Shown here: positions 35,381 through 44,036 of the stretch, in pieces
How the letters are laid out: every line of letters begins with the position of its first letter
Numbering within the stretch: the stretch's first letter is position 1
Assembly (NCBI GenBank): GCA_002162955.1
Contig: MABD01000048.1
Span: 55,011-119,010, forward strand
DNA from: Gammaproteobacteria bacterium 45_16_T64
GTDB taxonomy: Bacteria; Pseudomonadota; Gammaproteobacteria; Pseudomonadales; Ketobacteraceae
Direction: 5' to 3'
Length of the DNA: 64,000 nucleotides
Position numbers and translations under genes: made by a program
The notes under the pieces: generated by a model
What the model was told of the DNA's origin: nothing
Seen by the model: only the letters and a program-made list of their open reading frames with translations
The model's database searches: none

Positions 35381-35950
35381 ATGCGACAACAAACACTATT
35401 GGCCCTCAGCATGTGCGTGCTGGGAATGAATTCTGCCTTGGCGGAAGGGTTTATCGAGCACAAACAGCATCAACATGGTCAAGCTCAACTCAATATCGCG
35501 ATTGAAAAAAACGAAATTGAAGTTGAATTCTTAAGCCCAGCTATGAATCTATTGGGGTTCGAATATAAACCCTCCTCTACAGAAGATAAACGTCAATTCG
35601 TGAAGACGCTTACAACGTTACGTAAAGGAGAGGAGTTATTTTTACTCAAATCCTGTCAGTTAAAAGAAAGCGATATTCACTCAACGTTGATAGAGACTGC
35701 TCATGTGGACGATCACTCCAGTCACAAGCGGGATGTGTCTGAACATGACCACGATTCAGCACACAAGGATAACCACAGTGATTTTTCTGTGCATTATCAT
35801 TTCCACTGCCCCGACGGAGTACCTGATCGAGTACAAACAGATTTGTTTATGGAATTTTCTGGCTTAGAAAGCGTAGCGGTGACGGTGTTAGGTGAGAAAC
35901 AAATACGCTCCACGCTAAATAGAAAGAAAAACGTCATCAACTTGCTGTAA
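35381..35950 (+). CDS. ZrgA-like (DUF2796) periplasmic zinc-binding protein
   Basis: 189 residues with a signal peptide (to about SALAEG). The mature N-terminus EHKQHQHGQAQLNIAI and a His/Asp-rich loop (HVDDHSSHKRDVSEHDHDS) then FSVHYHFHCP are typical of DUF2796 proteins. The Vibrio cholerae member, ZrgA, belongs to a zinc-acquisition ABC system. The histidine cluster supports metal binding directly. It begins the transporter operon. A GGTGAT-N4-ATCACC inverted repeat lies at 35332-35347, but I could not see a clear Zur box. Confidence 0.85.
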   Translation: MRQQTLLALSMCVLGMNSALAEGFIEHKQHQHGQAQLNIAIEKNEIEVEFLSPAMNLLGFEYKPSSTEDKRQFVKTLTTLRKGEELFLLKSCQLKESDIHSTLIETAHVDDHSSHKRDVSEHDHDSAHKDNHSDFSVHYHFHCPDGVPDRVQTDLFMEFSGLESVAVTVLGEKQIRSTLNRKKNVINLL

Positions 35951-35958
35951 AAAGGAGT

Positions 35959-35977
35959 GGGCTCCTTACGGGGAGCC
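35959..35977 (+). terminator. Internal hairpin between ZrgA-like and ABC genes
   Basis: GGCTCC and GGAGCC form a stem-loop (arms 35960-35965 and 35972-35977) just after the ZrgA-like stop and 8 bp before the ABC start. It lacks a long T-run. A partial terminator or mRNA-stabilising hairpin would give more binding protein than transporter. Confidence 0.5.
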
Positions 35978-35985
35978 TTCCGAAT

Positions 35986-36693
35986 ATGACTGATATTATT
36001 GATATTCAGAATCTACGTTTTCGTTGGCCAGGATCTCAAACTGATACGTTGTCAATAGATAGCCTTCAGATCAAGTCGGGTGAAAAGGTATTTATTCGTG
36101 GAGCGTCTGGCTCTGGAAAAACCACGTTACTTAATATTCTGTCTGGTGTGTCCGAAGCCAGTAGTGGATTGGTTAGTGTATTGGGCACAGAACTAAAACA
36201 ACTCAAATCCTCTACTCGGGATAGGTTTCGTGCCCAGCATATTGGCTATATATTTCAAGCGTTTAATCTTATTCCATACCTCTCAATGGAGGAAAATGTA
36301 GCGTTAGCTTGTCACTTCTCCAAAGAAAGAAAAAGTAAGGTGTTAGCACAATCGATATCACTAGACGCAGAAATTCGACGACTCTTAGCACACTTAGAAC
36401 TAGAAGATGAAGTGTTATCGCGAAAACCGGTAACGGAGTTGAGCATTGGTCAGCAGCAGAGGGTGGCGGTTGCGCGTGCAATAATTGGAAAACCAGAACT
36501 TATTATTGCAGATGAACCCACCTCAGCACTGGACAGTGATCGGCGGCAGAAATTTATCGAATTGCTATTTCGAGAAATTAATAATAGCGGAAGTACACTG
36601 GTATTCGTAAGTCACGATGAGTCATTAGAGAGTTTATTTGATCGCAGTATCTTGCTATCGGAAATCAACAAGAACCAGGGAGAGATCTTATGA
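35986..36693 (+). CDS. ABC transporter ATP-binding protein (LolD/MacB-like, Zrg-type)
   Basis: 235 residues with Walker A GASGSGKTT, Q-loop in YIFQAFNLIPYLS, signature LSIGQQQRVAVARA, Walker B LIIADEPTSALD and H-loop FVSHD. This is the ATPase type that pairs with FtsX-like permeases. It overlaps the permease start (ATGA). With the DUF2796 and DUF3299 neighbours it fits the ZrgB position. Confidence 0.93.
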   Translation: MTDIIDIQNLRFRWPGSQTDTLSIDSLQIKSGEKVFIRGASGSGKTTLLNILSGVSEASSGLVSVLGTELKQLKSSTRDRFRAQHIGYIFQAFNLIPYLSMEENVALACHFSKERKSKVLAQSISLDAEIRRLLAHLELEDEVLSRKPVTELSIGQQQRVAVARAIIGKPELIIADEPTSALDSDRRQKFIELLFREINNSGSTLVFVSHDESLESLFDRSILLSEINKNQGEIL

Positions 36694-37949
36694 TTTTCCC
36701 AAAACTTATTCTTAAAAGCCTGTTAAACCGACGCAGTACTGTAGCACTAACGATTATATCCATTGCCTTCAGTGTGGCGCTATTATTAGGTGTTGAAAAA
36801 ATAAGACAAGATACACATCACAGTTTTTCGAATACTGTGTCGGGTACTGATCTAATTGTAGGCGCGCGTACTGGTCGTCTAGCCTTGCTTTTGTATTCAG
36901 TGTTTCACATAGGCAATGCAAGCAACAACATTAGTTGGGAAGGCTACAAAAATATTATTACTGATAGCTCAGTAGCCTGGAGTATCCCTATATCACTCGG
37001 AGATAGTCATCGTGGTTATAGAGTGATGGGAACGAACACGGACTATTTTAAATTCTATCGCCATGGTAGAAAGCAACTGCTTTCTTTTAAAAATGGAAGG
37101 CCTTTTGACGCGTTGTTTGATGTTGTCGTTGGTCATGACGTTGCCAAGAACCTAAATTACACAGTAGGCCAGAAAATAGTATTGTCACACGGTGTTGGTG
37201 AGGTTAGCTTTTCTGATCACGGTGATAAACCATTCGTTATTGTTGGCATTATCAACAAAACAGGCACACCAGTTGATAAAACGGTACATGTGAGTCTGCA
37301 AGCGATAGAAGCGATTCATTTGGATTGGCAGTCGGGCTATAGGAATCCAGTACAGGCAGTCAGTGTGGAGCAATCACTGGCGCTGGAATTAGAACCAAAG
37401 ACCATTACTGCATTTATGCTGGGGCTGAACTCACGGCTAAAAGTCTTTACATTGCAACGTTCGATTAATCAATATAAGAGTGAACCATTACTTGCTGTCT
37501 TACCCGGTGCGACGTTACAAGAGCTATGGTCGTTGTTTGGATTGGCGGAATCAGCATTGTTGGCTATCACGGGGCTTGTTGTTTTCAGTGGCTTGTTGGG
37601 CATGTTGACGGCAATTCTGGGGAGCTTGAATGAACGACGTAGAGAGTTAGCGATATTGCGTTCAGTGGGTGCAAGACCTAGGCAAATCCTTATGATGTTG
37701 TGTGTTGAAGCAGGGTTGATAACGGGGCTTGGTATCTTTGTTGGCGTGATATTGTATTATCTTGCGGTGATAATTATGGCACCTATAGTGGAAACGAATT
37801 TTGGTCTTACACTTACCCTCTCAGGGTTAAGTCTTATTAACGTATACATGCTTTTGATTATACAATTTTCCGGAATTTTGATTGGATTTATTCCAGGATT
37901 TTTTGCATATCGGATGACTCTTAATACTGGTATTACTGTTAGGTTATAA
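36690..37949 (+). CDS. ABC transporter permease (FtsX-like, Zrg-type)
   Basis: 419 residues. One membrane helix at the N-terminus (ALTIISIAFSVALLLGVE), a large periplasmic MacB-like domain, then three C-terminal helices with the FtsX core GMLTAILGSLNERRRELAILRSVGARPRQI. It overlaps the ATPase gene and is followed by the DUF3299 lipoprotein at 2 bp. FtsX-type permeases more often work as mechanotransducers or lipoprotein extractors, so how this class helps zinc uptake is not obvious. Confidence 0.9.
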   Translation: MIFPKLILKSLLNRRSTVALTIISIAFSVALLLGVEKIRQDTHHSFSNTVSGTDLIVGARTGRLALLLYSVFHIGNASNNISWEGYKNIITDSSVAWSIPISLGDSHRGYRVMGTNTDYFKFYRHGRKQLLSFKNGRPFDALFDVVVGHDVAKNLNYTVGQKIVLSHGVGEVSFSDHGDKPFVIVGIINKTGTPVDKTVHVSLQAIEAIHLDWQSGYRNPVQAVSVEQSLALELEPKTITAFMLGLNSRLKVFTLQRSINQYKSEPLLAVLPGATLQELWSLFGLAESALLAITGLVVFSGLLGMLTAILGSLNERRRELAILRSVGARPRQILMMLCVEAGLITGLGIFVGVILYYLAVIIMAPIVETNFGLTLTLSGLSLINVYMLLIIQFSGILIGFIPGFFAYRMTLNTGITVRL

Positions 37950-37951
37950 CA

Positions 37952-38551
37952 ATGAAGAAAATAATCATGAAACATTTCTCTATTGGCATACTATTACTTA
38001 CGCTATTAACGGCTTGTGATAACAATGCAAAGGATCCTGTGAATTCAAAACCGATACATATTGCATGGGAAGATCTAATTCCAGAGGGAGCCTCACCTGA
38101 AGCACTAATAGAAAAGTACAAGATTCATAGCTATGAGCTTGATGACCCGCAAAGGGAGTGGGTTTTAGAGGCAATGACGAGAGAGTGGGATTTAGCACCC
38201 GTAAATGAAGAATTGGATGGAACAATAATTACATTAACAGGTTATATCGTACCGTTGGAAATGGATGCTTCGAAAGTCAGCGAATTTCTATTGGTTCCAT
38301 TTTTAGGGGCATGTGTTCATGTGCCTGCACCTCCTGCAAACCAATTGGTTTACGTGATTATGAATAATCCTATCGACATGCCCAATGGATACGAGGTGTT
38401 CTCTGTGACGGGTTTGATGAAAACGGAATCCACAACAAGTGAGTTGGCAGAATCTGGTTACCAATTGGCGGGGACAGCACTAGAGGAATTCGATTATGAG
38501 AGTTTGGATCTAGACGCAGGTATCGACCTGTCGATGGAATCAGTACATTGA
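37952..38551 (+). CDS. DUF3299 lipoprotein of the Zrg-like system
   Basis: About 199 residues with a lipobox (LLTLLTAC). The mature part has IAWEDLIPEG, then LTGYIVPLEMDASKVSEFLLVPFLGACVHVPAPPANQLVYV, the highly conserved DUF3299 block, in which Cys and His may bind metal. It is the last gene of the operon. The same gene order is found in zinc-uptake clusters of vibrios. Confidence 0.85.
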   Translation: MKKIIMKHFSIGILLLTLLTACDNNAKDPVNSKPIHIAWEDLIPEGASPEALIEKYKIHSYELDDPQREWVLEAMTREWDLAPVNEELDGTIITLTGYIVPLEMDASKVSEFLLVPFLGACVHVPAPPANQLVYVIMNNPIDMPNGYEVFSVTGLMKTESTTSELAESGYQLAGTALEEFDYESLDLDAGIDLSMESVH

Positions 38552-38696
38552 TCAGTAGACCGATGGTGCTGGCAATAGATTCATGTATGATAAGGGGAGT
38601 CAGAAAGTTTTCACTGGTGGGTAGGTTCTAGCGCACTGATAACTGATGCCTCGATTTAGCTGATCATTATCAAAGAGTTAGAGCTCTAGGGCAGTC

Positions 38697-39914
38697 ATGC
38701 TTAACGGGATTAACTCATTAATTTCAGGTTTCTTTAGACAGGATTCAGCAGGTGGAATCCTGCTTTTCCTGTCTGCATTTATGGCGATGGTGGTGGCGAA
38801 TAGTGCCTTAGAACCCTACTATCAATTGTTGCTTTCAACCCCTGTCGAAATCCGTGTCGGTGCGTTTGAAATTGCCAAACCTTTATTACTTTGGATAAAC
38901 GATGGCCTGATGGCCATATTCTTCTTTCTCGTGGGTCTTGAGTTAAAGCGCGAGCTGCTCGAGGGTGAGCTATCGGACAGGCGTAATATCATTTTGCCTG
39001 GAGTCGGCGCTATTGGGGGTATGGCGGTTCCTGCGCTTATTTATCTCTATTTTAATGGTGCTGATCCAGTTGCAGCAAAAGGCTGGGCGATCCCCGCCGC
39101 GACGGACATAGCATTTGCACTGGGTGTGTTAACGTTGCTTGGTTCCCGCGTACCGGTTTCCCTTAAAATATTTCTCACGTCACTCGCCATATTTGATGAT
39201 ATCGGTGCAATTGTTATTGTTGCGCTTTTCTATACGTCAAAAATTTCTGTCGGTGCATTAATCGTAGTGTTAATTTGCCAACCCATATTATTTATTCTCA
39301 ATAAGCGTAACGTACTCTCTTATAGCCCATACATATTTATTGGCATTATTATGTGGATCGCTACGTTAAAATCCGGAGTACACGCCACGTTAGCGGGTGT
39401 AATTCTAGCGATGTTTGTTCCTATGCGCTCTATATCGGATTCCAACTACTCGCCCTTGAGAGCGTTGGAACATGATCTTCACGCTGTGGTTGTGTTTTGT
39501 GTGCTGCCTGTTTTTGCGTTTGCAAATGCAGGCATCAGCTTAGAAGGTATTACCGCAGAAAAACTATTGCATAACGTACCTATTGGCATAGCGCTAGGGC
39601 TCTTCGTGGGTAAGCAAATTGGTATATTTTCATTCTGTTTTTTGTCGGTAAAACTGAATTTAACGAAGTTGCCTGAGGGGATGGATTGGTCAACCCTATA
39701 TGGCACAACCATCTTATGCGGCATTGGATTTACCATGAGTTTATTTATAGGGTCATTGGCTTTTGAAGAGACAGGCGTGAATCTATTATTTGATGAAAGG
39801 CTCGGGATTATGATTGGTTCGTTGGTGTCGGGGATTGTGGGTTATCTAATACTTAGGACCCGCTTACCCCCACATTCGTTGGTGAAGAAAGATAGTAACG
39901 CGCTAGGAGGCTGA
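38697..39914 (+). CDS. nhaA: Na+/H+ antiporter NhaA
   Basis: 405 residues and about twelve membrane helices. Key residues of the E. coli enzyme are present in AIPAATDIAFALGVLTLLGSRVP (Asp133 region) and LAIFDDIGAIVIVALFYT (the Asp163/Asp164 pair). WIATLKSGVHATLAGV is also conserved. It exchanges Na+ or Li+ for protons for pH and salt tolerance. It stands alone, with 145 bp upstream. Unlike the antiporter remnant at 15.9 kb, it is intact. Confidence 0.96.
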   Translation: MLNGINSLISGFFRQDSAGGILLFLSAFMAMVVANSALEPYYQLLLSTPVEIRVGAFEIAKPLLLWINDGLMAIFFFLVGLELKRELLEGELSDRRNIILPGVGAIGGMAVPALIYLYFNGADPVAAKGWAIPAATDIAFALGVLTLLGSRVPVSLKIFLTSLAIFDDIGAIVIVALFYTSKISVGALIVVLICQPILFILNKRNVLSYSPYIFIGIIMWIATLKSGVHATLAGVILAMFVPMRSISDSNYSPLRALEHDLHAVVVFCVLPVFAFANAGISLEGITAEKLLHNVPIGIALGLFVGKQIGIFSFCFLSVKLNLTKLPEGMDWSTLYGTTILCGIGFTMSLFIGSLAFEETGVNLLFDERLGIMIGSLVSGIVGYLILRTRLPPHSLVKKDSNALGG

Positions 39915-40072
39915 GGCTGTTCCAAATAGTGATAGGCGAAAAATAGCACCATCGAATATAAACCTATCGGTCGATTAATAGTCGTTGATGCCATGTTCTC
40001 TGCAGAACTAAGGTAACATTGCGCTGATTGTATTAAGGGTACGAGTAACAATTATCATAAAGGATGATCCCC

Positions 40073-40582
40073 ATGCGTTTAATCGTTATCTTGCTGGCAG
40101 TATTTCTAACGGCATGTTCTACACTAACAACAAAAGATAAAACTAACTTCCCTATAATTAATTTGGTAAATATCGAAGGAAACTCAGTAGTCATAAATGG
40201 CGAGATAAACAAACCCACGGTGTTATTACTTTTTGACTATAACTGTGTTCACTGTGTCCGTGCGATACAAGATATAGAAGATAAATTTTTAGGACTGGTG
40301 AACGAATCAGAAGTGCAATTTATTGCCGTGGGTAGAGACCATGATGTTGAGTACTTACAATCATTGAAAGCGAAAGACAATATAAAAATAGAGCTTATTG
40401 CTGATCCAAAACGTGTAATATTTACTTTTTTTGCGAATAAAAGTGTGCCTAGAGTGTATTTGTATGACAAACGAGGTGAGCTTAAATACTCCCATGTTGG
40501 TTGGTCAGATAAAGTGTCGGATCGTATTCTAGGAGAAATATCCCGTCTTATCGGTTGGGTAGACGTTGTGGTTACACGGTAG
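40073..40582 (+). CDS. Thioredoxin-like (TlpA-type) lipoprotein
   Basis: About 169 residues from ATG 40073 (AAGGAT upstream; ATG 40064 sits on the ribosome-binding site itself). The lipobox is FLTACST. The thioredoxin fold is visible: TVLLLFDYNCVHCVRAIQDIE with a CVHC active site, and a cis-Pro loop NKSVPRVYLYD. It should act in periplasmic thiol-disulfide exchange. The partner is unknown. It is the last gene before the T3SS locus. Confidence 0.82.
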   Translation: MRLIVILLAVFLTACSTLTTKDKTNFPIINLVNIEGNSVVINGEINKPTVLLLFDYNCVHCVRAIQDIEDKFLGLVNESEVQFIAVGRDHDVEYLQSLKAKDNIKIELIADPKRVIFTFFANKSVPRVYLYDKRGELKYSHVGWSDKVSDRILGEISRLIGWVDVVVTR

Positions 40583-40859
40583 TATTTCTATTTCTAATAC
40601 ATCCCCTCTTATAGTTTCATGACATGACTCAAATCGAAAAATAGTTCGGTCGGCTAGTAGTTGAAATAATTCGTACCTTTACTATGTAGTGCTCAATAAC
40701 GAGGGCTATATAGCATTCCTGTATCTTTTTAGAAGCAATGTATAAAAATAATTAAATATGGGTGCAACTTTTTTAGTTTGGGATTCGTATAAAAGATAAA
40801 AATAATGAAAAATAAATATTTTGATCAATAAAAAGACCAAACAATAAGAGTATTTTACG

Positions 40860-43559
40860 ATGAAACAGATGGATAAAAGGACATTCTTGGAAGGAAAGCT
40901 CAGGATTCCATTGGATGCTTCAGTTGTTATATCTAGAGCAAGATTCCACTCGATTCTTGATAACGATACAAAGAAGCAATGCATCAGTTTGGTTGCACCA
41001 GCGGGATTCGGCAAAACTACGTTAGTGTCGGGCTGGTTGAAATCCAATCAAATTGATCATGTGTGGTTAACGCTGGAATCATCCGATAATAGTTTGTTCG
41101 CTTTCTGGAAAGCGTTTGTAATGGCTTGTTCAACGCAAGGTTTTCATACTCAAACAGCCAAGGAGCTTAAGGGCTGTTTGGATGATGAAATCGGCAGTAA
41201 GGAATGGGTGAATCAACTTATTAACGAACTGAGTGACATACTCTCTTGTACTGATCGTCGTGTGGCTTTGGTATTGGATGATGTACATCATATCAATAAC
41301 GCATCAATTGAGAGCTCAATCGCACGGATTATTCGCTTCCTGCCAAAGAACGTAACGCTGTACTGTCTCTCTCGAACCCGATTACCGAAGAAAATTCAGT
41401 CCTTCGTTTCCAGTGGACGCTTTAGCGAGGTGAGTGCTGATGATTTGATGTTTTCCATGGACGAAGGCCTGCGTTATATCGAGAAGCTAAAGCCTAATGC
41501 GCTGCGCTCAGAAGAGGTGTCTACACTGCTGCATGAGTCGGGGGGATGGCCAATATTTTTTTGTCAGGCAGTCACGCGACGAATCAAGACAGAGGGCTAT
41601 CACTCTCGCGCTATTAGTGCGATGAATGACGAACGGTCCCGTGAATATATACAGCATAATATTCTAGATAATCTTAGTAATGAGATTCGTTCGTTAGTAA
41701 TAAATCTGGCACCGTTTAGTTACTTTGATTTGGATATGTGTCGACAGTCATTGTATCCCTCACTGTCTGAGTCGTTTGTTGAGCAACTTGTGTCTCAGCA
41801 TTGCATTATGTCAAAGGTACCTGGCCACCCTGAGCGCTACCGTATTCGAGAACCGCTAAGAACGTTACTCAGTGATCAGCAGAGCAGCAATAGCGATAGG
41901 CATATTCGATTCAAAAAAGCCTACCATTGGTATTTGAGTAATAACGCCATTCATGAAGCCATTACACTCGGTTTAGATTTTGATTATTGGCAATCCAGCG
42001 TGTACCTCATCGAAAGTCAGTATCATGAGCTGGTAAAGACCGGCAAATGGTGTGAGGTGACACAATGGTTTACTGCCTTACCCAATCATATTGTTCAGCA
42101 GCGCCCCTTGTTACTTATGTTACGTGCTTGGGCTGAGTTATATCAATGCAATCCTATGAAATCGGTAGCCTATCTAAATCAAGCATACTCATTACTCTCT
42201 GATAGCGCTAAACGTATTGATCATCCAGAACAGGTTTATGCTAAATCGAAAAAGGCACTAGCGAAAGCGGAAATAGTACGGTTAAAGAATGCAATACACG
42301 ACATCTATATGAGTCGTAGTCATCTGCAAATGGTGGTGTGTGAAGGCGATAATGTAACGCAAAAACAGATACAATTTCGCCACATGGAAGGACTGGGAGC
42401 CTTGTATAACAATCGACTGCAGGAAGCGAAGTTGATATTTCAAGGCGTTCTACAACAGTCACTTAGCGATGGGTACGAGGGATTGCTCTTTCAATCGGCG
42501 TTTGCACTTGGATGGGTGTATTTTCTTACCGGCGATATGGAGGAATGGGAAAGTCTGGTGGTATCGTTGAAGGAACGGTTGTCAAAGGATGGTCGGTTAA
42601 CGCCGGTTGTCGATGCGTGGCTACAGTGCTCGATGCTATTGGGTTTTTTGGAACGAGGAGAAATGACACGAAACCAGTCCGCTATTGATGCTGTTAATGG
42701 ATATTGGGTTCAGCAACTCCCGTTGGATATGAAATATCAAGTACTGCTGACCAGGGCACTGACACAGACAGCACAGAAGCAGTATCAGGAAGCGGAACTT
42801 ACCTTATCTGAAGCCGAAGTGATCGCATGCGAATTGCCGCCAGTTGTGTACCAGGGTTATTACTCAGTTTCTGCACTAAGAGCAGAGCTAAACTATAAAC
42901 GTGGCAATAAGGAAGAGTCATGGTGCTGGGCAGAATCGTATTCATCGTTGGCGGACTCAGACAGTATGGCAGGTCAACACGAGTCACTCGTTCGAGCGGA
43001 AATACTGTATTCAATGGGTGCGGATAAAGCGTCGTTAGCCTATGTGATATCTGTCGCGACCTGGGCAAAAAATCATGATCATCATAGCTTTGCATTGAGA
43101 GCATTAATTCTTGAATCATTGCTTGCCAGTCGTAAGAAGAATAATAAACACGCCCAGGCATTGTTTGATAATGCGATCATTATGGGGCGTCTTGTGGGAG
43201 CAGTGACGCCATTTGTGATTGATTATGCGGATAGTAAGCCGTTGTTAACTCAGGCTAGGCATACATCGCGCTATCCGAGCTACATTTCTAAGTTGATGGC
43301 GATTATTAAAGAACGGGCTAACGGTAATAAGAAATCTCCCAATGAAGAAGTGGGGCTAGAAGTTCTTAGCAAACGAGAAAAGGAAGTGTTAGCGCTTATG
43401 GCGACTGGAATATCCAATCCAGAAATCGCTAACTCGTTGTGTCGCTCTTTAGGGACAGTAAAAATTCATGTACACAATATTTATCGAAAGTTAGGGGTTG
43501 TTAATCGGGTGACCGCGATTAATCGTTATTTCACGGTCATATCGTCAAGTGCTGCATAG
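40860..43559 (+). CDS. MalT-type LuxR-family transcriptional activator at the head of the T3SS locus
   Basis: 899 residues. An N-terminal NTPase domain has Walker A APAGFGKTTL (about residues 46-55) and Walker B ALVLDDVHH. A long TPR-like helical region follows, then a C-terminal LuxR HTH (SKREKEVLALMATGISNPEIANSL and GTVKIHVHNIYRKLGV). This STAND/MalT plan senses an inducer and ATP, then activates transcription. Ysc-family T3SS operons are usually driven by an AraC activator (ExsA/LcrF), so this is an unusual neighbour. The 277 bp upstream are very AT-rich and probably hold its promoter. Confidence 0.92.
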   Translation: MKQMDKRTFLEGKLRIPLDASVVISRARFHSILDNDTKKQCISLVAPAGFGKTTLVSGWLKSNQIDHVWLTLESSDNSLFAFWKAFVMACSTQGFHTQTAKELKGCLDDEIGSKEWVNQLINELSDILSCTDRRVALVLDDVHHINNASIESSIARIIRFLPKNVTLYCLSRTRLPKKIQSFVSSGRFSEVSADDLMFSMDEGLRYIEKLKPNALRSEEVSTLLHESGGWPIFFCQAVTRRIKTEGYHSRAISAMNDERSREYIQHNILDNLSNEIRSLVINLAPFSYFDLDMCRQSLYPSLSESFVEQLVSQHCIMSKVPGHPERYRIREPLRTLLSDQQSSNSDRHIRFKKAYHWYLSNNAIHEAITLGLDFDYWQSSVYLIESQYHELVKTGKWCEVTQWFTALPNHIVQQRPLLLMLRAWAELYQCNPMKSVAYLNQAYSLLSDSAKRIDHPEQVYAKSKKALAKAEIVRLKNAIHDIYMSRSHLQMVVCEGDNVTQKQIQFRHMEGLGALYNNRLQEAKLIFQGVLQQSLSDGYEGLLFQSAFALGWVYFLTGDMEEWESLVVSLKERLSKDGRLTPVVDAWLQCSMLLGFLERGEMTRNQSAIDAVNGYWVQQLPLDMKYQVLLTRALTQTAQKQYQEAELTLSEAEVIACELPPVVYQGYYSVSALRAELNYKRGNKEESWCWAESYSSLADSDSMAGQHESLVRAEILYSMGADKASLAYVISVATWAKNHDHHSFALRALILESLLASRKKNNKHAQALFDNAIIMGRLVGAVTPFVIDYADSKPLLTQARHTSRYPSYISKLMAIIKERANGNKKSPNEEVGLEVLSKREKEVLALMATGISNPEIANSLCRSLGTVKIHVHNIYRKLGVVNRVTAINRYFTVISSSAA

Positions 43560-43569
43560 GGTGATAATC

Positions 43570-44013
43570 ATGAATGACTATACTGGATTTGAAGCGGTGC
43601 TATTTGAGTTTTGTCGGCGTCATCATATGGCCATGATTCAGCCAAATGCAGATTTGCACTATGTGCTCTTTATCGATAATCGTGATGTTACCTGTTACTC
43701 GCAAGATGGGTTTCTATTTATGCAGATTGATAGCGGAACGTTGGCAGTCCAACAACAGGATAGACAACGATTGCTAAAGCAAATACTGCAGCAATCTTTA
43801 TTAGAGATGGCAGAGAGTGCAGTGGTTGTATCAACTAACTCAAACGATACGTTGGTTCTCTCTCTGCGGTTATCGATCGATCACTGTTACGTTGCCGATT
43901 TTGAGTCCTCACTGGGTGAATTAATGAACCACTGTGATATGTATTGTGATCTGTTAGCTAACGTTAATAGTGCTTCTATGGGCGGTCAATACGGCATGAT
44001 GTCGGTTTGCTAA
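43570..44013 (+). CDS. Putative T3SS chaperone (CesT/YscB-like)
   Basis: About 147 residues from ATG 43570, with AGGG upstream. It is small and has an alpha-beta pattern: an N-terminal helix (GFEAVLFEFCRRHHM), beta strands (LHYVLFIDNRDVTCYS, GFLFMQIDSG) and a long C-terminal helix. This fits class I chaperones of secreted T3SS proteins. It lies directly before SctC, exactly where yscB/pscB lies in Ysc-family operons. The client is unknown. YscB partners SycN for YopN, but no YopN homolog is in the window. Confidence 0.65.
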   Translation: MNDYTGFEAVLFEFCRRHHMAMIQPNADLHYVLFIDNRDVTCYSQDGFLFMQIDSGTLAVQQQDRQRLLKQILQQSLLEMAESAVVVSTNSNDTLVLSLRLSIDHCYVADFESSLGELMNHCDMYCDLLANVNSASMGGQYGMMSVC

Positions 44014-44036
44014 TAACACAAGAATGGATAGGTCAG

